From assembly GCF_007992175.1 (NCBI RefSeq), contig NZ_BJZT01000036.1, positions 34,899-98,898 of the forward strand: DNA of 64,000 nucleotides. The letters are read 5' to 3'. The stretch is from Methylobacterium haplocladii. GTDB lineage: Bacteria; Pseudomonadota; Alphaproteobacteria; Rhizobiales; Beijerinckiaceae. Position 1 is the first letter of the stretch, and each line of letters opens with the position of its first letter. The notes beneath the pieces are model-generated. The model had not been told where the DNA came from, searched no databases, and saw only the letters and a program-made list of their open reading frames with translations. The position numbers and the translations under genes were made by a program. Below, in pieces: positions 8,210 through 17,400 of the stretch.

Positions 8210-8722
8210 TCAGGAGCGGGCGATGATCTCGTTCTCGTTCCGATAGATCTGCGGGCGGGCCGGCAGGCGGGCGGACTTGCGGCGCACGAGGAAGCGCGGG
8301 CGGCGGCCGTTGAGGAGACCGTGGCGCCGGCGTTGGCGGGTGGTGCCGAGGGCGACCCGGCCGAGCTGGCGCGAGACGGTGGCGAGACCACCGCCTTCGC
8401 GGATGATCATGCGCGGCAGGCCGGACTTGGCGGCGAAGTCGCGCCACATGGCGACGATGTCGTCCTCGCCGAACGGCCCGAGACCGACGAGCACTTCGCC
8501 TTCCGCATCGACGACGAGGAGACTGAACCGATCCTCCCCGCAATCGTCCGACTCGCCATGGGCGAAGCCGAGGGCGATGCCGGCGGCCTCGCCGCGACCG
8601 ATGATGGGGAGCGGGCTCGCCGCGAAGGCGAGGTCCGACGCCGTCAGGTCGAGGCCGTCCTGCATCAAGGCGTCCTGCGTGTCGGCGGGGCAGTTCTGGT
8701 CGGGGAGAGAGAAAGTCTTCAT
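8210..8722 (-). CDS. Conserved hypothetical protein, DUF6101-like
   Basis: This 170-residue, soluble-looking protein starts at MKTFSLPDQN. It has an acidic N-terminal half and a strongly basic C-terminal quarter with LNGRRPRFLVRRKSARLP. I associate that block with the DUF6101 family of Rhizobiales. No signal peptide, membrane helix or catalytic motif is visible. The basic tail could bind nucleic acid or a membrane surface, but this is speculation. The start at 8722 is preferred to an ATG 24 residues upstream whose extension is Arg/Gly-rich and uninformative. It is convergent with ubiA. Confidence 0.68.
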   Translation of the reverse strand: MKTFSLPDQNCPADTQDALMQDGLDLTASDLAFAASPLPIIGRGEAAGIALGFAHGESDDCGEDRFSLLVVDAEGEVLVGLGPFGEDDIVAMWRDFAAKSGLPRMIIREGGGLATVSRQLGRVALGTTRQRRRHGLLNGRRPRFLVRRKSARLPARPQIYRNENEIIARS

Positions 8723-9124
8723 CCTGTCGACGCCCTGTTTCGGTCGGCGGCCTCTGTCGGACCGCTCGTCATGACAAGCACAATCGCGTCTCACCTCCTC
8801 AAAGTGGCTTAAGAGCGAGCGTTAAGCGATCGTGGAGATCGGCATTGCGCTGGGAATGCTCAACGGATCCTTGCGGCAATTGGCACAATGCGATCGTATC
8901 GGAGATCCGCGCCTTTTTCTCGACCTCGGACCCAAGGCGAAGGTCGTGGTTTTTGGAGCTGCCACGCACCCTTCGACCGGCCTCGATGCCGCGGCGACGT
9001 CGCAGCGACAGCCTAGAATCGTGCCGGATCCGGCTTGCGCTCGGCGATGCTCACTTGCGCCTCAGCGATCGTCACTATGACCGCGAGCGTTCGGCCTCGT
9101 GCCTGCAGGCGGCCGAACAAGGCG
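8723..9124. other. Intergenic region, no gene seen
   Basis: About 400 bp separate the DUF6101-like start from the 3' end of the LysM gene. Two TTAA half sites at 8809-8812 and 8822-8825 are nine bases apart, so they do not form a standard CtrA box. Short frames here have poor composition and no recognisable product. The promoter of the 8722 gene should lie at the left end. Confidence 0.4.
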
Positions 9125-10816
9125 TCAGCCCCGCTTCGCCCCCTGCCGGTCGGCAGCCGGGCTCTCCTTCGGCATGACGAAGATCTGGCCCGGATAGATC
9201 AGGTTCGGATCGCGGATCTGGTCGCGGTTGGCGTCGTAGATCACCGTGTAGCGCTTGCCGTCGCCGTAACTGCGCCGGCTGATCTGCCAGAGGTTGTCAC
9301 CGCGGGTGATCTTCGCGGTGTCGATCTCGGGCACGAACACCGTGGCGGGCTGGTCACCCGGCGCGCCGGAAGCCGCCATGTCGGGGCCTTGCGGCGCTGT
9401 CGGCGACCGTCCGGCGAGACGCGGCGGAGCACCGGGCGGATTGGCCGGCAGGGCCTGGCCAGCCCCGGGCGCGACGGCGGGTGGAGACGCGGCCCGGGCA
9501 TCGCTACCCGGCAAACGTCCGGCCCCTGGGAGCTTCGGCGACAGTGCCTCGGCTGTGCGCCTGTCGGCGTCCGGCGAGGGCATGGCGGCGATCGGCCGTC
9601 CCGCGCCGGCAGCTACGGCCGGGGTCCCGTCAGCCGAGGGCCTTGTTGCGGAAGGCGGTATGGGTGCCTGCTTCTCGGCGGCACGGGCCGCCGCGGCCTC
9701 GGGCTTCGCCGGGGCAGCCGATCCGACCGGATCTTTTGCCGGTTCTTTCGCAGCGAGTTGGGTCGGAAAATGGAAGCCGACCTGCGCCCGGTGGCCGACC
9801 TTGCCGGAGGCGTCGTCGACCTGATCGATACGGATCTGGTAGCCGCCCGGCTTCACGCCGCGGCCGATGGTGAAGCTGACGCGGCCGTCGGCGCCGGAGC
9901 GCCCCGAGGCGACCAGCGTGTCGTTGAGATAGAGCCGCAGAGACGTCCAGGCCGCACCCTGTCCCGACACGAACAGCCGCCCGCCCTCCTGCGCGTCGAT
10001 GCTGACGATCTTGACCGGGGCCGCCTCTCCGGCGGCAGCGGCCGGCTTGTCGCCGGCGCCCGGAAGCGCCGCCTCGCGGCGGGGCGGTGCGCCAGCCTTG
10101 TCGCCCACGGGAGCAGGCTTGCCGGTATCCTTCCCCACATCTTTGCCGGCCTCGGCGGTGGCGCCCGGCATCGACAGCACCCGGGTCGGCTTGTCGGGTT
10201 CGCTCACGGCGACGAGGGGTTGCGCCTTCCGGTCCTTGTCGATCACCACGACGGCGCTCGCCTTGCCCTCCGTGGTCTTGCCGTCGGGGGTGGTGCTGCG
10301 CAGCGTCAGCTCGCTGTTGCCGGGCGGAAGCGTCAGGCTGTCGATGGCGAACTGCCCGGATTCGTCGGCGGTGGCGCGGGCGACCGTCTTGTTGTCGCGC
10401 AGCAGCTCCACCGACGCCTTCGGTGCGCCGCGGCCCGCGAGCACCGCCTCGCCCGAGGGCTCGACGCGAAGGATGTCGAGGCTCGGCGTCCGGGCCCCCT
10501 CGGCCTGCCGGGATTCCCCTTGCGGCGCGTCTCCGAGGCCGGCAAGAGGGTTTTTGTCGGGGTCGATGGCGGCCCGGTCGCCGGTGTCCGGGCGTGATTT
10601 TTCGGTGTTCGCCGGCGGTCTGTCGGCGGGGGCCTCGGAACTTGCCGGGCCGCTCTTCGGCAGGTCTGCGGCGGAGCGCGGGGTCTCGGTGGGGACGACG
10701 GCGCCCCGGACGCGTTTCAGGAGGTCACCGGTGCCGAAGAGCGCCGCCACGACGGCCAGCCCGACAGCAACGCCGATGCCGGCCAGCGCCAGGCCCCGTT
10801 GCAAACCCGCCGTCAT
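9125..10816 (-). CDS. Membrane-anchored LysM-domain protein with Ig-like repeats
   Basis: The 563-residue protein has one N-terminal membrane helix (residues 5-27, RGLALAGIGVAVGLAVVAAL). A long Pro/Ala/Lys-rich periplasmic region contains two beta-sandwich-like segments, with VEPSGEAVLAGRGAPKASVE and SIDAQEGGRLFVSGQGAAW at their starts. The protein ends in one LysM domain (ITRGDNLWQISRRSYGDG to PNLIYPGQIFVMP). LysM binds N-acetylglucosamine in peptidoglycan, so the protein probably bridges membrane and wall. A GGGAG ribosome site lies upstream of the ATG at 10816. The architecture recalls a LysM-containing protein widespread in Rhizobiales. No hydrolase domain is seen. Confidence 0.85.
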   Translation of the reverse strand: MTAGLQRGLALAGIGVAVGLAVVAALFGTGDLLKRVRGAVVPTETPRSAADLPKSGPASSEAPADRPPANTEKSRPDTGDRAAIDPDKNPLAGLGDAPQGESRQAEGARTPSLDILRVEPSGEAVLAGRGAPKASVELLRDNKTVARATADESGQFAIDSLTLPPGNSELTLRSTTPDGKTTEGKASAVVVIDKDRKAQPLVAVSEPDKPTRVLSMPGATAEAGKDVGKDTGKPAPVGDKAGAPPRREAALPGAGDKPAAAAGEAAPVKIVSIDAQEGGRLFVSGQGAAWTSLRLYLNDTLVASGRSGADGRVSFTIGRGVKPGGYQIRIDQVDDASGKVGHRAQVGFHFPTQLAAKEPAKDPVGSAAPAKPEAAAARAAEKQAPIPPSATRPSADGTPAVAAGAGRPIAAMPSPDADRRTAEALSPKLPGAGRLPGSDARAASPPAVAPGAGQALPANPPGAPPRLAGRSPTAPQGPDMAASGAPGDQPATVFVPEIDTAKITRGDNLWQISRRSYGDGKRYTVIYDANRDQIRDPNLIYPGQIFVMPKESPAADRQGAKRG

Positions 10817-11027
10817 GGCGCCCTACTCCCTACGTCCGGTCGCGGCGATGCCGCGCCCTCTCGTTGAGCCTGTCGACAACCCGTCCAGATCTCATGGCAT
10901 ATTATCGAACATGACAGGAACACCAAGGCACGGCCGCGGGCCAGGGGGCGAATACCGAGTGCAGGACCAGGCCATCCCCGTTCTTGGCCTCCTCACATTC
11001 GGCAAGACCCGCGAAAAACGCGCAGCA

Positions 11028-11040
11028 TGGGGGGAGGGGG
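11028..11040 (+). promoter_or_regulatory. Ribosome binding site that decides the LOG start
   Basis: A purine run containing GGGGGGAGGGGG lies just 5' of GTG 11045 with a spacing of about five bases. An ATG at 11027 would place this Shine-Dalgarno-like run inside the gene as a Gly tetrapeptide, so GTG 11045 is the better start. Confidence 0.6.
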
Positions 11041-11044
11041 AATC

Positions 11045-11644
11045 GTGCGCCTGAATTCGGTTTGCGTCTATTGCGGTTCGGGCTTCGGCGGCGACCCTGC
11101 CTTCAGGCAAGCAGCCGTCACGGTCGGCCGGGGGCTGGCCGAGGCCGGGATCGGGCTCGTCTATGGCGGCGGCAATGTCGGGCTGATGGGCACCGTGGCC
11201 CATGCGGCGCTGGAATCCGGCGGCCATGTCACCGGCATCATTCCCGATTTCCTGAAATCGCGCGAGCGCATGCTCGACGACATTCAGGAGACCGTGGTCG
11301 TCGGCGACATGCACACGCGCAAAAAGCTGATGTTCGACCGCGCCGACGCCTTCGTGGCGATGCCGGGGGGGATTGGGACGCTGGAAGAACTTATCGAGCA
11401 GATGACCTGGGCGCAGCTCGGCCAGCATGCCAAGCCGATCCTGCTGCTTTCGATCAACGGCTTCTGGGATCCGCTGCTGACGCTCCTCGACCACATGCGC
11501 GGCCACGGTTTTCTGCGTCCCGGTCTCGACCCGGCCTTCCTCGTCGCGACCGATCCGGCGGACGTCGTGCCGATGCTCACGGAAGCCGTCGCGCGGCGGG
11601 AGGCCGATCCGGCGGACACGGAATTGGTGAAGGCGCGGATGTAG
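11045..11644 (+). CDS. LOG-family nucleoside 5'-monophosphate phosphoribohydrolase (TIGR00730 type)
   Basis: The 199-residue Rossmann-fold protein begins RLNSVCVYCGSG and contains YGGGNVGLMG near residue 40. It also has the family signature MPGGIGTLEELIEQMTW near residue 110, with a preceding KKLMF. These are the substrate and active-site motifs of LOG (Lonely guy) proteins, which release free base from cytokinin riboside 5'-monophosphate or AMP-like nucleotides. Methylobacteria are known cytokinin producers on plants, so the enzyme may activate tRNA-derived cytokinins; that role is inference. Start is GTG 11045, as argued from the ribosome site. A strong hairpin follows the stop. Confidence 0.9.
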   Translation: MRLNSVCVYCGSGFGGDPAFRQAAVTVGRGLAEAGIGLVYGGGNVGLMGTVAHAALESGGHVTGIIPDFLKSRERMLDDIQETVVVGDMHTRKKLMFDRADAFVAMPGGIGTLEELIEQMTWAQLGQHAKPILLLSINGFWDPLLTLLDHMRGHGFLRPGLDPAFLVATDPADVVPMLTEAVARREADPADTELVKARM

Positions 11645-11653
11645 CGGGAAGCC

Positions 11654-11681
11654 GGGCGCCTCGGATCGTTCCGAGGCGCCC
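11654..11681. terminator. Perfect 12-bp hairpin, bidirectional terminator
   Basis: GGGCGCCTCGGA (11654-11665) and TCCGAGGCGCCC (11670-11681) pair perfectly around a TCGT tetraloop. It lies exactly between the LOG stop and the 3' end of the convergent His/Gly-rich gene, so it can serve both. No U tract is evident on the plus strand. Confidence 0.7.
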
Positions 11682-11688
11682 GCGCCGA

Positions 11689-12003
11689 CTAGAAGAAGTC
11701 GCGCCGGCCACGGCTGCCGTAATAGCCGCCGCCGAAGCCGCGGCCCCGACCGAACCCAGGGCCGTGATGATGGTGGTGATGGCCGCCGAAGCCACGGCCC
11801 CGGCCGTAGCCGCCGCCGTAGCCGCGATAGCCACGTTCGCGGCCATATCCGCCGCCGTACCCGCCGTAGCCATACTGAACGGTTTCGATCAGGTTGCCTG
11901 CGTCGGATGCGGCAGCCGCGCCGATCGGTGCCGCCGACGCCGGAGCCGCCAGCATCAGTCCGGCCGCGACGACACCGGCCGCGAACGTCATGGATTTGCT
12001 CAA
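11689..12003 (-). CDS. Small exported Gly/Arg/Tyr-rich protein with natural His6
   Basis: The 104-residue product has a Sec signal peptide (residues 1-25, cleaved near ASA-AP). An Ala-rich spacer follows, then Gly/Tyr/Arg repeats (YGYGGYGGGYGRERGYRGYG). Six consecutive His fill residues 75-80, and RGRGFGG-type repeats run to a C-terminal RRDFF. The His codons are a mixture of CAT and CAC, and the flanks are native-looking, so this is not a cloning tag. Such tracts can bind Ni, Zn or Cu in the periplasm. No family is recognised. An internal ATG at residue 5 is an alternative start. It resembles the Gly/Tyr-rich protein at 3.4-3.8 kb in design only. Confidence 0.72.
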   Translation of the reverse strand: MSKSMTFAAGVVAAGLMLAAPASAAPIGAAAASDAGNLIETVQYGYGGYGGGYGRERGYRGYGGGYGRGRGFGGHHHHHHGPGFGRGRGFGGGYYGSRGRRDFF

Positions 12004-12151
12004 AGGCTATCTCCTGGGCGCGCCGCGGGAAGCCCCGGCGCGAACGGAGCGTTAGCAGGGGCAACCTGAACGTAGTCCTGTGCCGGCAATGTGCGCCGTC
12101 AGGAGCGAGAAAGACGAATGGTCTGCGCCGCGAAAAACCTCGACCCGGCGG

Positions 12152-12964
12152 TCAGCCGGCCCGGCCGCGGGTCAACGCGTAGAGGCTGATCGCGGCGGCG
12201 TTGGAGACATTCACGCTGCGGATCGCGCCGGTGAAGTCGATCCGGGCGAGAACGTCGCAGCATTCGCGGGTGCGCTGACGCAGGCCTTTGCCCTCGGCGC
12301 CGAGCACCACGACCATGCCGGCCCGCTTCTCCACGTCGTCGAGCGGCGTCTCGGCCTCCGAGTCGAGGCCGACCCGGGCGAAGCCGCGCTCACCCAGCGC
12401 GATCAGCGCCTCGGCGAGGTTGCGCACCACGATCAGCGGCACGTGCTCCAAGCCGCCCGAGGCCGATTTCGCCATGACGCCGGTGGCGTTCGGCGCGTGC
12501 CGCGCGGTGGTGACGATCGCCGTCACGCCGAAGGCCGCCGCCGTCCGCACGATCGCCCCGACATTGTGCGGGTCGGTGATCTGGTCGAGCGCCACGAGCA
12601 GCGCATCCTCGGGAACGGACTCGATCGCCGGCGCCGGCAGATGTTCGGCCTCGAGATAGAGCCCCTGATGGACCGCGTCGGCCCCGAGCAGGGCGTTGAT
12701 CGCACTCGGTTTCACCAGTTCCGGCTCGATCCGCAGCTCGCCGAGTTCCTCCTTGAGCCGCAGGATGCCGTTCTCGGTGGCCAGCAGCCGGTGCAGTCCG
12801 CGCGCCGCGTTCGCCAGCGCCTCCGAGACCGGGTGCCAGCCGTAGAGCACCACATGGTCGAGCCCCTCGCGGGCCGCCGGACCGCCCGGCCTGTGCCCCT
12901 GGGGCCGGTGCCGGAACCGGGCTGCGCCCTGGAACCGGGGCGGGCCGTCGCGTCGGGAAGTCAT
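12152..12964 (-). CDS. rlmB: 23S rRNA (guanosine-2251-2'-O)-methyltransferase
   Basis: The 270-residue protein has the three SpoU/TrmH motifs of the C-terminal SPOUT domain. LDQITDPHNVGAIVRTAAAF is near residue 128, VLGAEGKGLRQRTREC near 220, and SVNVSNAAAISLY near 250. The N-terminal substrate-binding domain begins LYGWHPVSEALANAAR. It uses SAM to methylate the 2'-OH of G2251 in the 23S rRNA P-loop. Its start (ATG 12964) is preceded by a basic, disordered leader typical of alphaproteobacterial RlmB. It is divergent from tRNA-Glu, an arrangement seen in other Rhizobiales. Confidence 0.92.
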   Translation of the reverse strand: MTSRRDGPPRFQGAARFRHRPQGHRPGGPAAREGLDHVVLYGWHPVSEALANAARGLHRLLATENGILRLKEELGELRIEPELVKPSAINALLGADAVHQGLYLEAEHLPAPAIESVPEDALLVALDQITDPHNVGAIVRTAAAFGVTAIVTTARHAPNATGVMAKSASGGLEHVPLIVVRNLAEALIALGERGFARVGLDSEAETPLDDVEKRAGMVVVLGAEGKGLRQRTRECCDVLARIDFTGAIRSVNVSNAAAISLYALTRGRAG

Positions 12965-13057
12965 GAACCGCTCGTAAAATGATGCCGTGCGGCGACAGAC
13001 CGGCATCCGCCGCCCACGTCAAGCCGCCCTCCTGCGCAAGAACACGCAACGAGACCG

Positions 13058-13086
13058 TTGCCGTGACCGCCCGGGCCGACTATAGA
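13058..13086 (+). promoter_or_regulatory. Candidate sigma70-type promoter of tRNA-Glu
   Basis: TTGCCG (13058-13063) and TATAGA (13081-13086) are separated by exactly 17 bases. The predicted start would be near 13093, about 12 bases before the mature tRNA 5' end. The placement and spacing make this a good tRNA promoter candidate. Confidence 0.55.
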
Positions 13087-13104
13087 CCGATCCGCCTAGA
13101 GCAA

Positions 13105-13179
13105 GCGCCCTTCGTCTATCGGTTAGGACGTCAGCCTTTCACGCTGAAAAGGCGGGTTCGATTCCCGCAGGGCGCGCCA
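13105..13179 (+). tRNA. tRNA-Glu (anticodon TTC)
   Basis: The 75-nt sequence folds as a cloverleaf. The acceptor arms GCGCCCT and AGGGCGC pair over 7 bp. The anticodon arm TCAGC/GCTGA encloses the loop CTTTCAC with anticodon TTC. The T arm is GCGGG/CCCGC with loop TTCGATT, and the D arm contains GGTTAGGA. Discriminator G and an encoded CCA end the gene. A promoter candidate lies just upstream. Confidence 0.97.
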
Positions 13180-13444
13180 GCAACAAACTTCTCAAATCGT
13201 TAGAGTTTTCGGCCTGCAGGATGATCTGGGATCGCTCTGGCCGGGGAGACGTCTGCGCGAAGCTTAGGCACGCGGACAAAAGCCATGTCGAAGCAGGGCG
13301 TCACTGACAGTCCGGAAAATCGGGTGTCCGTTCTGTCGGTTCGGGCTCGTCGAGCGCGGCCGTGTCCGGCGCGCGGGGCGACGTCACGGTGTCGCGTGAG
13401 GTGAGAGCTGCGCCAAGCCGGCCGGACGTGCGGTGCTGCCGCCT

Positions 13445-16156
13445 TCACCCCGCCAGCGTCGTCTTCACCGTTTCGACCAGCTGCTTCAGGCTGAAGGGCT
13501 TGGCGAGGTAGTCGAAGGACTCGCCCTCGTGGAGGTTCTTGCGGAAGACGTCCTCGGCGTAGCCCGAGACGAAGATGACCTTGAGCTCGGGCCGTTGCTT
13601 GCGCAGTTCGCGCAGCAGGGTCGGGCCGTCCATCTCCGGCATCACCACGTCGGAGACGACGAGGTCGACGGCGTAGTCGTGCTCTTCCATCAGGCGCAGG
13701 GCCTCGGGACCCGAGGCTGCGGCGAGGACGGTGTAGCCGCGGGCCATGAGTGCGCGCGAGTTCACGGCGCGAACCGGATCCTCGTCCTCGACAAGGAGGA
13801 TGGTGGCTTGGCCCGTGGTGTCGGCGACGGGAGGCGCAGCGGAGGCCGCGATCGGGGCCGGCTTCTGCAGCGCTTCGCTCAGGCGCTCCTTTGCGATCTT
13901 GGCCGACGTCGCGGGACGCGGCGGCGGCTCGATCGCCGGCGCGGTCGTCTCCTCGACGGCAGGCTCCGCCTCGGGGATGTGGCGCGGCAGGTAGATCCGG
14001 AAGGCGGTGCCTTCGCCGACCGTCGACTGCACGTCGAGGGTGCCGCCGGACTGCTTGACGATGCCGAACACCGTCGAGAGGCCGAGGCCGGTGCCCTTGC
14101 CGATCTCCTTGGTGGTGAAGAACGGCTCGAAGATCTTTTCCATGATTTCCGGCGGAATGCCCTCGCCGGTGTCGAGCACCTCGATCAGCACGTGCTCGCC
14201 CGCCGGCACTTCGGCCGGGCGCGCATCGGCCTCCGTGACGTTGGCGGTGCGGATCAGGAGCTTGCCGCCGGTCGGCATGGCGTCGCGGGCGTTGACCGAG
14301 AGGTTCACGATGACCTGCTCGAACTGGTTCACGTCGGCCTTGACCGGCCAGATGTCGCGGCCGTGCTTGAGGTCGAGGGCGACGCGCTCGCCGAGCAGGC
14401 GCTTCAACAGCAGGGTCAGGTCGGCGAGCGCCTCGCCGACGCTCATCACCTCGGGCCGCAGGGTCTGGCGGCGCGAGAAGGCCAGCAGCTGGCGCACCAG
14501 GCTCGCGGCCCGGTTCGCGTTCTGCTTGATCTGCATGATGTCCTGGAAGGCGTGGTCGGTCGGCCTGTGGCTCGCGAGCAGCAGGTCCGAGTAGCCGATG
14601 ATCGCCTGGAGAACGTTGTTGAAGTCGTGCGCGATGCCGCCGGCGAGCTGCCCGACGGTGTCCATCTTCTGAGCCTGCGCGACCTGCTGTTCGAGCTGGC
14701 GCTGCGCGGTGGTGTCCAGCGCGTAGAGGATGACGCGCTCGCGATCCGCCTGCGCGGCCTTGCCGTCCTTCCCGCCGTCCTTGGCCGCATCCTTGGCGGC
14801 CTGCGGCGTGTCGCCGTCGGCCGGGCTCATCCAGACGCGGGCGGAGCGGTTGCCGGGGCCGGCGAGCGCCACCTCGATGGGTTCGATCTCGCCGGTGCCG
14901 CTGGCCGCCTTGATCAGCGCGGCGTCGAGGGTGGCGCGATCGCGCTCCAGCACGGCCTCGCGCATCATCGGCTCGGGTGTGTCGCTGGCCGCGCCCTCGC
15001 CGGGCTGGCGCGGCATGTCCGTGAAGAGCCGCACGAACGAGGAATTGGCCCGGGCGACCCGGCCCTCCCGGTCGACGGTGGCGATGGCGATCGGGCTGTT
15101 GTTGAGGAAGCGGGCGAGCCGGACCTCCGCCGCACGCTGCGGCTCGTCGCTCTCGGCACCGGCCGAGCGGTTGAGCACGAAGGTGCGCGAGGGGCCGGCC
15201 TTGCCGTCCTGCCCGTAGGCGACGCGGTGGTAGAGCCGGGCCGGCATCGGATGGCCGTTGCGGCGGCGCAGGTCGATGTCGAAGCGGTCGGTGCGGACCT
15301 CGCCGGGCTTGCCGGTCGCGCCGGTGAACACGTCGGAGCCCGGTGCGATCTCGAGGAGCTTCAGGCCGCCCGAGCCGACGGTGGCGAGATCGTAGCCGAG
15401 CCAGGAGGCCAGCGTCGCGTTCATGTAGACGACGGCACCGGCGCCATCGATCGAGAGGAACCCGGCCGGCGCATGATCGAGATAGTCGATCGCGTGCTGG
15501 AGTTCCTGGAAGACGTTCTCCTGGCGCTCGCGCTCGTGGGTGATGTCGCTCACCGTCCAGAGTGCGGCGCTGCGGCCCTGGCGCGCGATCGGCCGCACCG
15601 AGATCCGGTACCAGGCGGCGTCGCGCTCGGCCGCACCCGTCGGGGGCGGGGCCATGCGGACCTCCTCCGTATGGGAGCGGTCGTCGCGGCCGGCCTCGGC
15701 GAGGCGGAAGATCGCCTCCGAGACCTCGGGAGCCCCGACGAAGATGCGCTCCACGGGTCGCAGGGTGGCGAAGCTGTCGCTGCCGGCGAGCCGCATATAG
15801 GCCTCGTTGGCGTAGATCAGGCGGCCGCCCTCCTCGACCACGACGGTGCCCTCGGGCGCGGCGTCGACGATGCCGCGGGTGACGTCGTCGCGCCCCGAGC
15901 GGCCAGCGAGCTGCAGCGCGCCGATCGCGAGGGCGAACAGGAAGAACACCCCGGCCATGGCGAGCAGCGCCAGCAGGCCGAGGATCATCGGCTGCGCCTG
16001 ATCGTTGGCGACGAAGGACAGACCCACCGCCGCGCCGACGAGCAGCCCCGCCAGCATCAGGAGCAGCCCGACCCGGCCCGGCCGCTCCGACCGGTCGATC
16101 GACGCGGCCCCGGGGGCCGCCGCCGATGTCGCCGATGCTCCGCTCTCCTCAGCCAT
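13445..16156 (-). CDS. cckA: Cell-cycle hybrid sensor histidine kinase CckA
   Basis: The 903-residue protein has two N-terminal membrane helices (about residues 28-80) and PAS-like domains to about residue 480. The HisKA helix follows with GGIAHDFNN and phosphoacceptor His510. The ATPase domain has N box [11 protein letters not shown]1 [16 protein letters not shown] and G2 GKGTGLGLS. The C-terminal receiver has [10 protein letters not shown] with Asp836. This architecture and the [14 protein letters not shown] block match CckA, the bifunctional kinase/phosphatase that controls CtrA through ChpT. The start [10 protein letters not shown] at 16156 was chosen; the frame remains open upstream antisense to flhB. 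It follows the flagellar export genes, one of which has a CtrA-type box upstream. Confidence 0.94.
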   Translation of the reverse strand: MAEESGASATSAAAPGAASIDRSERPGRVGLLLMLAGLLVGAAVGLSFVANDQAQPMILGLLALLAMAGVFFLFALAIGALQLAGRSGRDDVTRGIVDAAPEGTVVVEEGGRLIYANEAYMRLAGSDSFATLRPVERIFVGAPEVSEAIFRLAEAGRDDRSHTEEVRMAPPPTGAAERDAAWYRISVRPIARQGRSAALWTVSDITHERERQENVFQELQHAIDYLDHAPAGFLSIDGAGAVVYMNATLASWLGYDLATVGSGGLKLLEIAPGSDVFTGATGKPGEVRTDRFDIDLRRRNGHPMPARLYHRVAYGQDGKAGPSRTFVLNRSAGAESDEPQRAAEVRLARFLNNSPIAIATVDREGRVARANSSFVRLFTDMPRQPGEGAASDTPEPMMREAVLERDRATLDAALIKAASGTGEIEPIEVALAGPGNRSARVWMSPADGDTPQAAKDAAKDGGKDGKAAQADRERVILYALDTTAQRQLEQQVAQAQKMDTVGQLAGGIAHDFNNVLQAIIGYSDLLLASHRPTDHAFQDIMQIKQNANRAASLVRQLLAFSRRQTLRPEVMSVGEALADLTLLLKRLLGERVALDLKHGRDIWPVKADVNQFEQVIVNLSVNARDAMPTGGKLLIRTANVTEADARPAEVPAGEHVLIEVLDTGEGIPPEIMEKIFEPFFTTKEIGKGTGLGLSTVFGIVKQSGGTLDVQSTVGEGTAFRIYLPRHIPEAEPAVEETTAPAIEPPPRPATSAKIAKERLSEALQKPAPIAASAAPPVADTTGQATILLVEDEDPVRAVNSRALMARGYTVLAAASGPEALRLMEEHDYAVDLVVSDVVMPEMDGPTLLRELRKQRPELKVIFVSGYAEDVFRKNLHEGESFDYLAKPFSLKQLVETVKTTLAG

Positions 16157-16290
16157 CAGGCTCCATCCATCCGTCGAGCCCGGTCCTGTCCCGCGCGCCG
16201 GCGCGGCGGAAACGTCAGCGAAGCGACGGAAAAGTCTCGCGAAAAAAGGTGGATAAACCGTGGCGTTCCGTGCCGGTTCGCCCAGCCGCG

Positions 16291-17358
16291 TCACGCCGCC
16301 CGTTTGCGCAGGCGAAGCACGAAACCGATCACCTCCGCAACTGCGCGATAATGCTCGGCCGGGATCTCGTCGTCGACCTCGACGGTGGCGTGCAGCGCGC
16401 GGGCCAGCGGCGGATTCTCCATCACCGGCACGCCGGCTTCGGTCGCGACGGCACGGATGCGGAACGCCAGCGAGTCGACGCCCTTGGCGACGCAGATCGG
16501 TGCGCCCATGCCCGGCTCGTAGCGGAGCGCCACGGCAAAATGGGTCGGGTTGGTGATGACGACGGTGGCGGTCGGCACGGCCGCCATCATCCGCTTCTTC
16601 ACCCGCTGATGCATGAGCTGCTTGCGGCGGCCCTTCACCTCGGGGCTGCCCTCGCTTTCCTTGTGCTCCTGCTTCAGCTCCTCCTTCGACATGCGCAGGC
16701 GCCCGCGCCAGCGGTGGCGCTGGTAGAGCGCGTCGCCGAGCGCGATGGCGACGTAGGCTGCGAGCACTCCGCCCATCATCTTGAGCGAGAGCGACAGTAC
16801 CGCCCGCATCGCGGAGGCCGGATCGAGATGCGCGAAGGATTCGAGCCGGTCGCGTTGGCCCCACAGGATCGTGCCGGCGACGATGCCGACCACGGTCAGC
16901 TTCGCCAACCCCTTGCCGAACTGGAAGAACGCCTCGATCCCGAGCAGGCGCTTCATGCCGGCCATCGGCGAGATACGCTCGAACTTCGGGGCGAGGCTCT
17001 GCGCGGTGAAGACCGGCGGATGCTGGATCATGCCCGCCGCCAGCGCTGCGGCCCCCACCATCGCGGCCGGGATCGCCACCGCCTGCAGGAAGATGATCAG
17101 GACCCGGCCCGCGAGCCCGGCATAGGCCTGCGGGTCCGATGGGATCGTGTGGGCATGCGCCAGGAACCCGCGGATGTCGGTCATCAGCTTGGTCGCCACC
17201 GGGCCGGCGGCGAGCATCAACGCCAGGGTGAAGGCCGCCAGCATGAAGAAGGTGTTGATCTCGACCGAGTTCGCGACGTCGCCCCGCTCGATCGCCTGAT
17301 CGATGCGCCGCTGTGTCGGCTCTTCGGTTTTGTCTTCCTGCTCGGTGCCCTCGGCCAT
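16291..17358 (-). CDS. flhB: Flagellar type III export switch protein FlhB
   Basis: The 355-residue protein begins AEGTEQEDKTEEPTQRR, the standard FlhB N-terminus. It has four membrane helices to about residue 215 and a cytoplasmic domain with the self-cleavage motif NPTH inside VVITNPTHFAVALRYEP near residue 270. Cleavage between Asn and Pro switches export from rod/hook to filament substrates. It is the sixth gene of the minus-strand flgB-flgC-fliE-fliQ-fliR-flhB run. A palindromic repeat separates it from fliR. Confidence 0.96.
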   Translation of the reverse strand: MAEGTEQEDKTEEPTQRRIDQAIERGDVANSVEINTFFMLAAFTLALMLAAGPVATKLMTDIRGFLAHAHTIPSDPQAYAGLAGRVLIIFLQAVAIPAAMVGAAALAAGMIQHPPVFTAQSLAPKFERISPMAGMKRLLGIEAFFQFGKGLAKLTVVGIVAGTILWGQRDRLESFAHLDPASAMRAVLSLSLKMMGGVLAAYVAIALGDALYQRHRWRGRLRMSKEELKQEHKESEGSPEVKGRRKQLMHQRVKKRMMAAVPTATVVITNPTHFAVALRYEPGMGAPICVAKGVDSLAFRIRAVATEAGVPVMENPPLARALHATVEVDDEIPAEHYRAVAEVIGFVLRLRKRAA

Positions 17359-17400
17359 GGCTCAGCGGGCTCCGGGGGGAGTGATGACCAGCCCTTCAAT

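Noticed and set aside
8809..8825. TTAA pair resembling a CtrA box
   Set aside because: The two TTAA half sites are separated by nine bases, not seven.
12145..12159. CCGGC/GCCGG hairpin as rlmB terminator
   Set aside because: The 5-bp stem overlaps the rlmB stop codon; stems of this size are frequent in such GC-rich sequence, although an A run on the plus strand is suggestive.
13105..13300. Integration site at tRNA-Glu
   Set aside because: No integrase gene and no repeat of the tRNA 3' end was seen downstream within the window.
13445..16864. Extending cckA to an upstream start giving 1139 residues
   Set aside because: The extra 236 residues are antisense to flhB and Arg/Ala-rich; [10 protein letters not shown] at 16156 directly precedes the membrane helices.
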